A stretch of 64,000 bases of DNA from Candidatus Poseidoniaceae archaeon. Lineage in GTDB: Archaea; Thermoplasmatota; Poseidoniia; Poseidoniales; Poseidoniaceae. A program made the translations under genes and the position numbers. The DNA is taken from assembly GCA_949372645.1 (NCBI GenBank), contig CASIAP010000009.1, positions 1 to 64,000 on the forward strand, read 5' to 3'. Each line of letters opens with the position of its first letter. Within the stretch, counting starts at the first letter, position 1. Positions 10,301 through 18,700 of this stretch are shown one piece after another. The notes beneath the pieces are model-generated. The model saw nothing but the letters and a program-made list of their open reading frames with translations. It ran no database searches and was not told the origin of the DNA.

Positions 10301-11064
10301 TCATCTGCAAAGTCATAGACCTGGTCAGAAGACAGAACGAATTGAACTTCAAAGGCATCTGACGTGGTGTTGTAAATATTTTCCACGACGTATTCAACAG
10401 TTACAGTTGAGCCAGGCTGTCCAGAGGATGGTTCCACGATGGAAGTGATGGTGAGATCAGGGCGGGGGGGCGTGCTGTTGGTCCATGTTCGGAGTGAATA
10501 TTGACCATCGCCGCTGTAGACGAAAACCTCCACATAAAAAGTCCCAGCATTACTTGAAAGTGAGGTTCCAGCAGTACTCACTTTCTCTAAGGCCGATACC
10601 GATTCTGAACTGTCGAGCATTGAACCTGAAGAATCATACAAGTAGAGGTCGAAGTCCATGCCGCTTGGAACGACTAATTCGACATCAACATCTTTTCCCG
10701 CAGTCATGGTAATTCCATACCAATCTTCAGTATCTGTAGAATCGATACAGCCTTGAACGCCGGATTGCCCACTGTTCGGATCAGTCCCAAGACTGCGTGA
10801 AGTATTAGCGTCGCTTCCAGCATCACCGGGTGTTCCAGCATCAGATTGTGCAACGCATGCAGCTCGGCCGCCTGTTGTTGATTCCTTCATCGGCTCTTTG
10901 AACAAGAGTTGAGTTGGTTGGTTCACCACAGGTGTATCGATCAGCTCTTTGGTAGATGGAGAGTCAAAACTATTTGGATCGTTAAAGGCCGACACCATCG
11001 GTATCATTGCAGCAAAAAGAAAAAGCGAGGAGAGGATAAAAGCGGTCCGTCGTGCATTCTGCAT
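7336..11064 (-). CDS. giant cell-surface protein with alternating PPC and CARDB domains and TSP3 repeats
   Basis: 1242 residues. The signal peptide is RRTAFILSSLFLFAAMIPMVSAF. PPC-like pre-peptidase domains (for example CIDSTDTEDWYGITMTAGKD, about 100-195; further copies near 325-455, 585-705 and 715-845) alternate with CARDB-type adhesive domains (RPDLTITSIVEPSSGQPGST near 200; APNLVIDNITAPLAAGAGGS near 460; a third near 850-960). Calcium-binding thrombospondin type-3 repeats follow at about 985-1110 (DVDEDGVSNLNDLWP; DTDQDDDGVDDVNDQCPG). A Ser/Thr/Asn/Asp-rich stalk, one membrane helix (LGIVAGAILILILSLVLVV, about 1155) and a ~65-residue cytoplasmic tail end the protein. It is probably a surface-anchored adhesin, stalk or binding protein. 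There are many N-x-S/T sequons. Ligand unknown. Confidence 0.85.
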   Translation of the reverse strand: MQNARRTAFILSSLFLFAAMIPMVSAFNDPNSFDSPSTKELIDTPVVNQPTQLLFKEPMKESTTGGRAACVAQSDAGTPGDAGSDANTSRSLGTDPNSGQSGVQGCIDSTDTEDWYGITMTAGKDVDVELVVPSGMDFDLYLYDSSGSMLDSSESVSALEKVSTAGTSLSSNAGTFYVEVFVYSGDGQYSLRTWTNSTPPRPDLTITSIVEPSSGQPGSTVTVEYVVENIYNTTSDAFEVQFVLSSDQVYDFADELIGTSQSEASLAENTSRNTTAQILLPSNLANGTYYWMVYSDGYDNVTEQNESNNFLWSTGVMLVGESCDDLHPNGQDDAGLGTDAPKNESNASTPMGTNVTASYTGCIDGIDENDVFAFDVPVNHTIDATLILNDSVVVYMELVDGSLGFVDYTYSFGTTEGSVSTFGTSFDGVGGIYYVNLSRSGTGVNWTLDIWTNYSTPAPNLVIDNITAPLAAGAGGSITLDVEVNNTGTQLASPSLLTAWLSVDGTLADHDIEIGNMSISALDINKTGLFQLPVTIPSSIQGGNYSIFAMVDSDEQIDEKNEDDNTGESFEMILIDSKAISCPPQNDAMSGGDAGEDEATSVYLGMDISTTINGCVHKDVDDDDWFEIEVSPGLNLTVTLVNSPDQDADVYLHDDQGEWFERGWLAGATDETISTGDSTSFSGTGGTFFISVQSWTSLGVYTLIIETEGVDSNSFNCGQQSDLGIGEDAPAANGINIGQNPTLMGEGCFSGLDEADVFAFTINDGKNFDIEFSADSALPFSATLEDVSGNQIAYVDNSSFGTLFTSYDSEYEGQSGDYVLIIESNGGAGFYNLSIEGLDSAPADVAISSLVCPTDHTSGSEVQITWELVSLRGDANAATITLHLDLIDSEGEEVARITTKTVVVSGEYNMTFGSGGEAYTTLEERVSGMYNCRLTIDADDVLIESNESNNQETGMPFFIQNEDELWANDVDRDGFNTTDSGDGILDDCPTTYGDSYIDRLGCADVDEDGVSNLNDLWPFEPSQAVDSDGDSYGDNPEGIDGDACPEEPGVANGVGGDGCPPADTDQDDDGVDDVNDQCPGTVEGTVVGSDGCEIEDDELNTTDDSNATLGNNDTVDSNVTDEGNDDTASNNDEGDTTEDGAQSSSEIFGMDTVTLGIVAGAILILILSLVLVVRGRGSSASEDKLFDQQQMAYASITGLPPAADPSITAEQLAYEQQLTTAGYPADYARTYADQHFRPWLKA

Positions 11065-11109
11065 AGCCTAACGACCACATGGTCCATTATCAAACCTCGG
11101 ATGTCTCAA

Positions 11110-12042
11110 TCAAGCGAATGCTCGGTCGATTTCGCCTGAGAGGTTCTCAAAGCGTCCTTGAAGTTCTTTCATTGCCCCGTTGAAAGCCTGCTGTGGAGTC
11201 AGGCTTCCGTCAGTTTCGTAGTTGAATACATATGCGCCTTCAACAGGCTCCATGGTGATTGCGTCATCAAAGTCACCATCACGGTTTGTGCCTTCACCAA
11301 CTTGGTGGAGGGCGTTTTCAAGATCAAGAAGATAATTGACATCTGTTAATTTTTTATCTTTGCCGAAAAGCTTCGCATCGATAGGCTTGCCATCAGTGGT
11401 TGTCAGTCCGAGGTCAAACAAGATCTTGGCCTTCTTCGGTTTGTTGAGTGTGGCAATCATATGTTGTCGGAATCCAACAGCAGCAACAGGTGACCACTTG
11501 GCGTGGTCTCGGCCACGGCCGAGGGTTGCAAATGCATAGAACTCGAGATACTGACCCTTCGAAAGAATTGTCAGAGGTATGCGCTTGTGCTCTTCTCGAA
11601 TGTCAAACATCTGGTCAGAAATAGTAGTGAGGTCTCCAGCATAGACAGTGCGGTATTCTTCATCAGAGTCTTCTGAAGGCCCTTCTTTGCGGATATGGTA
11701 GAGCACCTGACAGGTCATGCAACCCTTGGATTCTTCAGCCATGTCTTTGCAAGTTGGGCAGTCTTCAGGGAACGATATACCTTCACCGGGGTATGTTGGA
11801 ACTGGAATCATTGCCAATCGGTGAGCGATTGTTTCGTCTGGTAAAACGTTGACAGACTCGAAAACCTGTCCTTTGTTATCTTGGTGAGTGCCTTGGTCGA
11901 AATTGACACTGTCGATAGCCAGCTTAGGAACGTCTGCGATAAGAGCGCGGCGAATTGCATTCACTTGTGCAGCATCTGTATCTGTCAAAAGAATTCGAAT
12001 TGCATTGCCTCTTGGCCATCCATCAACGATTTGTACATCCAT
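11110..12042 (-). CDS. rpo3: DNA-directed RNA polymerase subunit Rpo3 (RpoD)
   Basis: 310 residues from the ATG at 12042, which has a GAGGTGG ribosome-binding site; the TTG at 12063 overlaps rps11 and is less likely. Rpo3 is the alpha-like platform subunit that pairs with Rpo11 in RNA polymerase assembly. Visible features are the N-terminal dimerisation motif VNAIRRALIADVPKLAID and the middle insertion domain with a four-Cys motif C-P-T-C-x9-C-M-T-C (CPTCKDMAEESKGCMTC), which in several archaeal Rpo3 proteins binds an iron-sulfur cluster. It is the last gene of the rps13-rps4-rps11-rpo3 operon. The next minus-strand gene, 46 bp downstream, is a surface protein, so the rpl18e-rpl13-rps9 continuation common in other archaea is absent here. 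Confidence 0.95.
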   Translation of the reverse strand: MDVQIVDGWPRGNAIRILLTDTDAAQVNAIRRALIADVPKLAIDSVNFDQGTHQDNKGQVFESVNVLPDETIAHRLAMIPVPTYPGEGISFPEDCPTCKDMAEESKGCMTCQVLYHIRKEGPSEDSDEEYRTVYAGDLTTISDQMFDIREEHKRIPLTILSKGQYLEFYAFATLGRGRDHAKWSPVAAVGFRQHMIATLNKPKKAKILFDLGLTTTDGKPIDAKLFGKDKKLTDVNYLLDLENALHQVGEGTNRDGDFDDAITMEPVEGAYVFNYETDGSLTPQQAFNGAMKELQGRFENLSGEIDRAFA

Positions 12043-12059
12043 TTTTTCCACCTCAAAAA

Positions 12060-12446
12060 TCAAACACGGCGGCCACGACGGCCACCCTTCTTCTTTGTAC
12101 CATCGTGAGCAATAGGCGTCACGTCTTCGATACGAGTGATTGTCATTCCAGCACGGGTGAGTGCACGGATTGCAGCTTGAGCGCCCGGTCCAGTGTTATT
12201 GGCTCGGTTGCCTCCAGGTGCGCGATACTTGATGACCAGTTGCGTGAATTCCTTGTCTTTAAGCTCATCAGCCATCTTTTCAGCGGCCCGAGTAGCAGCG
12301 AATTGACCGCCACTGTCCTTGGAAGATTTGACAACTTGTCCGCCGGAGCATGTCGTGATTGTTTCTGCACCGGTTAAGTCGGTTGCAGTCATTAGAATGT
12401 TATTGTAAGAGCTGAAAATGTTGATAATTGCACGTCGTGTCATCAC
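12060..12446 (-). CDS. rps11: 30S ribosomal protein S11
   Basis: 128 residues. It carries the uS11 signatures [41 protein letters not shown] and [25 protein letters not shown], and a basic C-terminus ([11 protein letters not shown]) that contacts rRNA in the platform of the small subunit. The annotated start is M-M-T-R-R; the ATG overlaps the rps4 stop by 4 bp, which indicates translational coupling. Third gene of the ribosomal operon. Confidence 0.97.
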   Translation of the reverse strand: MMTRRAIINIFSSYNNILMTATDLTGAETITTCSGGQVVKSSKDSGGQFAATRAAEKMADELKDKEFTQLVIKYRAPGGNRANNTGPGAQAAIRALTRAGMTITRIEDVTPIAHDGTKKKGGRRGRRV

Positions 12447-13105
12447 TCATCGCCTCCGTCTTTCTTTACTGAAGGTGCTACTTCTGCAGCAACTTCAACT
12501 TCCTTTGCGAACTCTTTGGTCGCTTCCGGGTCAACTTCTTCTTCTTCAACGCCGTATTCAGCTGTTGATGCGCGTCCGTCGATCGCCTTTCGAATTGGGT
12601 GTTCGGTGTTGTCTACCCAAGGGCAACTTGGGTGCCAGGTGAGGTTTTCTTCTTCATCTCGAGAAAGAGGGTAAGAAGGAATGGTTACCTTTTGATTTCC
12701 AATCACAATTTTGCCATGGGTGACAAATTGACGAGCCTGCTTCATTGAGATTGCAAGGCCCTTGTAGTAGACTTGAGCTTGGAGACGACGGTTAAGAATG
12801 TCTTCAGTGCCCAAGGAAAGAATGTCGTCAAGTGTTGCTTCAGAAGAAATCAAACCCTTGTTGTGAAGGGAGCGGAGCATGTCTTCCATTTCTCGCTTAC
12901 CGTGAGGTTCAGTGGTATCGACCATTCCAATCAAGCGCATTGCTTGTCGTCGATGGCGTCGAAGTTGGGACTTAGCCTTCCAAATCTCACGCATGTTCTT
13001 CAAACCATGATTGGCTTGAATGGCGTGTTCTTCTTCGATACGTGCAGCCTTCCAAGGATGGGAAGGTGTGTCAAATTTAGGTCGTGCAAACTTTGGTTCT
13101 CCCAT
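12443..13105 (-). CDS. rps4: 30S ribosomal protein S4
   Basis: 220 residues. The archaeal/eukaryotic uS4 N-terminus is present ([20 protein letters not shown], then YG-like [19 protein letters not shown]), followed by the S4 RNA-binding domain ([20 protein letters not shown] ... [20 protein letters not shown]). A C-terminal acidic extension of about 40 residues ([20 protein letters not shown]...) is longer than in many archaeal S4 proteins and looks disordered. It binds 16S rRNA early in 30S assembly. Second gene of the operon, 15 bp after rps13 and overlapping rps11. Confidence 0.97.
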   Translation of the reverse strand: MGEPKFARPKFDTPSHPWKAARIEEEHAIQANHGLKNMREIWKAKSQLRRHRRQAMRLIGMVDTTEPHGKREMEDMLRSLHNKGLISSEATLDDILSLGTEDILNRRLQAQVYYKGLAISMKQARQFVTHGKIVIGNQKVTIPSYPLSRDEEENLTWHPSCPWVDNTEHPIRKAIDGRASTAEYGVEEEEVDPEATKEFAKEVEVAAEVAPSVKKDGGDE

Positions 13106-13120
13106 ACATCATCCCTCCAA

Positions 13121-13588
13121 TCACTTCTTTCGGCTCACACCAAGTGTGAGTCCACCACGGCCATTTGAACGGCCACGTTGTCCACGAACTTTGTTTCCGC
13201 TTGCGTGGCGAACACCACGGTAGCACTTCATAGTTCGAAGTCGGTCAATATCGTCTTTAAGAGTAAGATAAACTTGTTGTCCAGTAAGATGCAATTCATC
13301 ACCAGTTTCGATGTCACGTTGTCGGTTGAGCATCCAGAGTGGGACGGTTTCTGCATAGCCTTCAATTGCTACTCGGAGTGATTCCTGTTCTTCTGGCGAG
13401 AGGTGGCCAGCGAGTGAAGCAGGATCAAATCCAGTGTTCTTACAAATTTGGATTGCGGTTCGTGGACCAACACCTCGAACAGCAGTCAATGCTGTTGCAA
13501 GGGTTTTCAGTCCATCCATATCGGTATCAGCCATTCGCAAGATGTACGAGAAATCTTCTCCTAAATCTTCTTCCTTCTGTCGTGCCAT
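13121..13588 (-). CDS. rps13: 30S ribosomal protein S13
   Basis: 155 residues. The uS13 pattern is clear: FSYILRMADTDMDGLKTLAT, the helix-two-turns-helix GVGPRTAIQICKNTGFD, and the basic C-terminal tail MKCYRGVRHASGNKVRGQRG RSNGR that reaches the decoding head. The length is typical of archaeal S13. It is the first gene of the rps13-rps4-rps11-rpo3 operon. Its ATG is preceded by GGAGAGGTGAA, one of the strongest ribosome-binding sites in the window, and by a TATA-like box at 13645-13652. Confidence 0.97.
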   Translation of the reverse strand: MARQKEEDLGEDFSYILRMADTDMDGLKTLATALTAVRGVGPRTAIQICKNTGFDPASLAGHLSPEEQESLRVAIEGYAETVPLWMLNRQRDIETGDELHLTGQQVYLTLKDDIDRLRTMKCYRGVRHASGNKVRGQRGRSNGRGGLTLGVSRKK

Positions 13589-13644
13589 AGTGTTTCACCT
13601 CTCCTTAACACAGAGTGTCAAGCAGTTTCCCGACTAACCTCCCC

Positions 13645-13652
13645 TATATCAA
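13645..13652 (-). promoter_or_regulatory. TATA-like box for the rps13 operon
   Basis: On the minus strand this is TGATATAG, about 57-64 bp upstream of the rps13 ATG. A start about 25 bp downstream of it would leave a leader of roughly 30 nt, enough to carry the strong GGAGAGGTGAA site. Assignment rests on position and composition only. Confidence 0.35.
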
Positions 13653-13685
13653 GACCGCGATGCATCTTCGCGGTACTGAGAACCG

Positions 13686-13710
13686 AAAACCCTTGATTTT
13701 GAAGGGTTTT
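13686..13710 (-). terminator. 9-bp perfect hairpin after the methyltransferase gene
   Basis: AAAACCCTT (13686-13694) and AAGGGTTTT (13702-13710) form a perfect 9-bp inverted repeat with a 7-nt loop. It sits 34 bp downstream of the methyltransferase stop (13744) on the minus strand and upstream of the rps13 promoter, as expected for a hairpin that separates two transcription units. The stem ends in a T-run on either strand, as in intrinsic terminators. Confidence 0.5.
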
Positions 13711-13743
13711 TCCAACATATTCGTGGTGCGAAAAGGGTGCGGA

Positions 13744-15039
13744 TTATTCCGCGATACAAATGAGGAGCATTTCGTCCCCGGGTTGCTGTACGAGAAAAGC
13801 ATCTCTCCGGCCATGCCTTCGGGCGAGTTGACGGTCAATGGCACCCTGTATTTTCGGCTGAACCTCAGGTGCGAGTGAGACGCGAACCGTCATCTTCGCA
13901 ATGTCGTGCTCCAGAAGTAATTCGACTAATTTATCCACGGTGTTAAGGCTGAGGTCAATGCGAGCTAAAGCGACAACCCGGCCGGTTGCTTGAACCAACA
14001 TTCTATCCATCGGACGCTCAAGGCGTAGTGCATGCTGGTGATGGATTTGAGGTCGACGCCCTTCAACAACACTCCATGAGATATGTTCAGATTTTGTAAC
14101 AGTCTTCAACCAGTCATCTGCTAAGCCACTTTCCACAAGCGCAGCATCGAGAATACTCACTCTTTCGCCACGCCTTGGAGGCTGTCGGACGGGTGTTGGT
14201 AATCCATTGCCAGAATGAATGCGCATACCTCCGGAAATAACATGCGCTTCATCCGTAATCGAAGGAGGAATACGGACAAAACGCCGAGCAATACCGGCAG
14301 TTGCAGCACCGCCGAGCCATAATGCAAGACGGTCTACGCGCCCACGACCCCTCGATGTCCAAACCCATGTGCGATTGATTCCCTTCCAAACGTCATCAAC
14401 CATTGATTCGACTTCAAGGCGTTGGGCGTGCGTAAGCCGTGGTGATAAATCGAGAAGTAAAGCAGGGCCATTCTCCCCTTCCGTCAAATACGGGGCCCAT
14501 CCCTTGAACACCTCATCGAGACGTGGTGCCATTTCTTCAAGGCCGTGCGTCCGACTGTTTCGAGGGCGAGCAGGATCGAGGTGGAGTAAAGCAATGTTTG
14601 GAAATTGCTCGAGTTTAAAGTGGTCTGCAATTGCTGCGCAAACCCCGGCCCCATCTCGCCCATCACCGGCAATAATACGTGTTTTTTGCATCCGCTCAGC
14701 ACCCGTTTCATTACGGTGTCTGGCGATAGATTGCAGATTAACAGCGCTCGCTTGAGCGCGCATTCGGTCTAACTCTACGCCCACTCCAGGCCGTTGAAGA
14801 AGAGCCATATGCGCGCCAAGTTGAATGCCACTCCCACAAGCACAATCCAAGATATACCCTTCAGGAAGAGACAGTTGAGTGAGGAGATTGGAACGGGCTA
14901 AAGCCACTTGCCATGGAGTTGCTAACGGCTTACCTTGACTTGCATGGAAGAAGACCAAGTCTCCAGCAGCCGTAGGGTCCGGTGCAAACTCTGACAAACC
15001 AGCAGAGTCAGCTGTTTTTGGATTGAATATTTCAACCAT
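13744..15039 (-). CDS. class I SAM-dependent methyltransferase, THUMP-like C-terminus possible
   Basis: 431 residues. The Rossmann methyltransferase core is visible: motif I in YILDCACGSGIQLGAHMALL (near residue 75), an acidic motif II (GVGVELDRMRAQA), then IALLHLDPARPRNSRTHGLE, where the DPAR segment occupies the position of motif IV. The D-P-A-R motif with a C-terminal domain of this length resembles the family of methyltransferases with a THUMP-like C-terminal domain; substrate is unknown. The C-terminal ~150 residues contain a ferredoxin-like alternation of strands and helices. It starts 9 bp after pyrE on the same strand, so the two are likely co-transcribed. RNA or a small molecule could be the substrate. 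Confidence 0.75.
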   Translation of the reverse strand: MVEIFNPKTADSAGLSEFAPDPTAAGDLVFFHASQGKPLATPWQVALARSNLLTQLSLPEGYILDCACGSGIQLGAHMALLQRPGVGVELDRMRAQASAVNLQSIARHRNETGAERMQKTRIIAGDGRDGAGVCAAIADHFKLEQFPNIALLHLDPARPRNSRTHGLEEMAPRLDEVFKGWAPYLTEGENGPALLLDLSPRLTHAQRLEVESMVDDVWKGINRTWVWTSRGRGRVDRLALWLGGAATAGIARRFVRIPPSITDEAHVISGGMRIHSGNGLPTPVRQPPRRGERVSILDAALVESGLADDWLKTVTKSEHISWSVVEGRRPQIHHQHALRLERPMDRMLVQATGRVVALARIDLSLNTVDKLVELLLEHDIAKMTVRVSLAPEVQPKIQGAIDRQLARRHGRRDAFLVQQPGDEMLLICIAE

Positions 15040-15048
15040 ACATCTGCC

Positions 15049-15648
15049 TCATTGGCCGGCCACATCACTTCGAGTCATGATACTTTCAAAATGAATTCCT
15101 GCAGCCGCAAACGCTTCCTTAGCACCCTCTTCTCGGTCAACAATGCTGATGACTGCTATGACTTTGCATTCCGTGTCTCGATGGATACGCTCAACTGCTT
15201 TAATGGCGGAACCGCCAGTAGTTGTAACATCTTCAACAACAACAATTGTTCCTCCACCTTCGAGTGAAGAGCCTTCAATACCCGGGGGATTGTTTGTTTT
15301 TCTCCCACCTCGTCCCTTTGGCTCTTTACGAACCATGAAGCCAAGTCGTGGGGTTTCAGCAGAGGAGGTCGCAACGGCGATGGCTGTTAAAGGCACAGCA
15401 CCAAGCTCCAACCCTCCTACAAAATCAACTTCTAAGTCATCCATTCGGAGATTAAAAAGGGCCCCGAGATGATGCGTCGATTCAGGATGCATCATGACGG
15501 GCTTCGTGTCGAAAAACCAACGTGAATTTCGACCGCTGGCTAAAGTGAAAGCACCATCATCCCCGCCATCGATAAAAGCCAAATTCCGCACAAGTTCGAC
15601 TAAACGAGGCCAACTTGGATGAGCGCGGACGCTCGGGTGGACGGACAT
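15049..15648 (-). CDS. pyrE: orotate phosphoribosyltransferase
   Basis: 199 residues. It converts orotate and PRPP to orotidine 5'-monophosphate in pyrimidine synthesis. The PRPP-binding loop is seen in TIVVVEDVTTTGGSAIKAVE (type I phosphoribosyltransferase motif with adjacent acidic residues), and the region FTLASGRNSRWFFDTKPVMM near residue 40 matches the PyrE hood/substrate side. FMVRKEPKGRGGRK contains the flexible Lys-rich catalytic loop. Length fits the family. The methyltransferase gene follows directly on the strand. Confidence 0.93.
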   Translation of the reverse strand: MSVHPSVRAHPSWPRLVELVRNLAFIDGGDDGAFTLASGRNSRWFFDTKPVMMHPESTHHLGALFNLRMDDLEVDFVGGLELGAVPLTAIAVATSSAETPRLGFMVRKEPKGRGGRKTNNPPGIEGSSLEGGGTIVVVEDVTTTGGSAIKAVERIHRDTECKVIAVISIVDREEGAKEAFAAAGIHFESIMTRSDVAGQ

Positions 15649-15765
15649 TAATCGGTGGTTTTGCCTCGCCTCAATGAACTTTGCTTCTCATCACTGCTAA
15701 ACTGGCGCCATGTGTTTTGAACGCGGCACTCATAAACGGCCGCCCCCAAGAGGCAAGAGAATAAC

Positions 15766-18700
15766 ATGCCTCCATCAGATGAAAAGAGTCAGAAACGAGG
15801 GTTTAACCCTCTTCTCGGTCTTGACATCGAACGACTCGAGGCTGAAATGGAATCATACCAGCAGTGGCTTGACGAGCATGCTGATGAAGCATATATTGTT
15901 GCAGAGCAAGCAAGAAAGCTTGGCTATGATCACAAAGAGTATGTGGAAATTCCGAGGGCAGCAGACCTTGCAGGAAGAACTGAAAAACTCCTCGTTGAAT
16001 ACTTAGATGGCTATGAAGTTGCAGACGATATTCGAAAACTCCTCGCTGAACACGACAGAGAATCGACCTCCATTATGATGGCTCAAAGTGTGGCACGCGG
16101 GTTCCGAGAACAAGGTCACGATTTAATTACGGCCATCGATGTCGGACTTCGAGTCGGTTTGGCGGTGTTAACAGAAGCTGTTCTAGTAGCGCCGCTTGAA
16201 GGGATCAGCGAAGTACGTCTCCTCAACAATATTGATGGCTCCCAATTCGTATCCGTACATTTCGCAGGGCCAATTCGGGCAGCAGGTGGAACGGCTCAAG
16301 CACTCGCAGTTCTGATTGCTGATATGATACGCCGAGAACTCAACATTGGCCACTACCAGCCTACAGACCCAGAAGTTGAACGTGTCAAAGAAGAATTTGG
16401 ACTCTACAGGGGCAATTTACAATACCGCCCATCACCCGAAGAAATCGAGGAAATTGTGCGTGCATGCCCGGTAATGATCAATGGCGAATCAACAGAAAAA
16501 ATTGAATGTTCAGGGTATGGGCGAGTTCGCAACATCGATGAAGCACGAATTCGCGGCGGTGTTTTACTTGTCATCGGGGAAGGGATGTGTCTGAAGGCAC
16601 CGAAGATTCAAAAGCATACTGAACGGCTTAACGTTCCGGGATGGGACTTCATCTCAAAGTTTGCCTCAAAAGGTAAATCCGATGACGACCAAGGCGACGG
16701 GCCCCGATTTAAATCCCGCAAAGTACCGACAATCACGAAATTTATGAAAGATATTATCGCCGGAAGACCTGTTTTTGGCGCACCACTCCAACCGGGTGGT
16801 TTTCGTTTACGATACGGCCGAGCACGCCCCTCTGGGCTAGCAGCAGCATCAACCAACACAGCCTCTATGTTGGCAATGGATGACTTCATCACCATCGGAA
16901 CCCAGATGAAAATCGAACGTCCGGGAAAGGCGTGCGCTATCACCCCGTCCGATGATACCGATGGGCCTTGGGTAGTCTTACGAGACGGCCGTTTCCTTCG
17001 CCTTGATGATGCAAAGAGTTACACAGCCATCTGCTCGAAAGTTGGCTCCGTATGGGATAATGGTGAACTTGTGATTGGTTATGGCGAATTTATGGAGAAT
17101 AACAAAAACCTGGTTCCTGCAGGTTATTCGAATGACTGGTGGGCAAGTGATTTGCTTGAAGAATTAAACTCCGATGCTGCCGTTTCTGAATTCGCCGAAC
17201 TCATCGAACAAACGCGCTCTTCGTTTCCAAACGGTGTTCCTGGAATCCATCCCGAAGATGCAGAAGACCCTGGCCAACAATTCCACGTTCGCAGGAAATG
17301 GCATGTGTTCTTAGCGGCTTGCTCGGTTAACTGGGAGCAAAGTAAAGCCGTTGCACTCCGATTCAAGACATCTATCCCAGCACCTCACAACCCCTGGTTC
17401 CTCGACCTGCCGGTAGAATGGGTGCCTTCGGTTTTAGAAATGCTCGAGCAAGCAACGATCGAACCGTTTGGAACATCAAACACCCCCCTCCTCGAAATTG
17501 AAGAACATCTTCAAGCCATGCCACTCAATGAAAAGAGGCAACTCAGAATCCGTGGCGGGGTGAAGAATTGGACTCCAGAGACAATGGATTTGCTAAGGCC
17601 TGAAACACTTGATAACTTAGAAAAATTTGAGATTCCCGGTTTGAAATTACAACCAATCAAGCCCATTTTTACCAAAGAATTGCCAGAGGCATGGGCGTAT
17701 ATTCAACACGGACTTGCCAAGGGCGCTGCAATGATTTTGGGGCTACGCCACCATCATGATGGCAATGACCTCGTGATCACCTCCGGTTGGCCAGCCTTAC
17801 TCGAAGGCTTTGGATTTGGAGATGAAGATGAAAAACCTCTCCGAATCGTCGATGCGAAAACTCGTTTCACAGAACGGATCGACCAATTACGCCAATGCCA
17901 AATCACCCTTACCGAGGAGCGTCAAAGAATCGAAGAACTTCGCCAAGCGCGTGCAACTGTCCGCATTGCAGCGGAAACAAACGCCCGACAGCGAGGACTC
18001 GGCATAGCCGATACGGATGAAGTTGGCCGACAAGCAGCAGCCCAAGTTCTCGACCCCGGGCCAGCAGACCCGCAACAGTATCTTGCTGCTCAAATACACG
18101 AAGACGACCACGATGTCGATGGAATTATGTTACAAGTTCGAAAAATCTCAAATTTACGTTGGGAACACGCTGCACCGGTCCGTATTGGTTGTCGAATGGG
18201 GCGGCCAGAAAAGGCCGCTCCGCGAGTCATGAATCCAATGACTCACGCTCTTTTTCCAATTGATTTGAATGGTGGTAATCAAAGATTATTGGCCAATGCT
18301 GCTGCAAAACAAAGTATCCGGGTACAAATGGGTCGTCGAATATGCAAGAAATGTGGCAAAGAGTCTCCTTTCATCCTCTGTCATCACCGAAACACCGATT
18401 CCGATGGAGTTGAATTGGCTGGCAACACGTGCGGTGGCCGTACTAAAATGCGCGAATCTGGAAACACAAAGCGTCGAAGAAGAGGTGAAATTCAGACGGT
18501 CCGTTTGGACACGATGATCGAAGATGCCCGCATACGATTAGGCCTCGACCGAATTCCGCGCCAAGTCAAATGCATGAAACAAATTGCAAGTAAAGATCAA
18601 ACGCCAGAAGCCATTGAAAAAGGCTTGCTGAGAGCCAAACACCAATTGCCAGTATTCCGCGATGGAACGGTCCGGTTTGATATGAGCGATGTACCTATTA

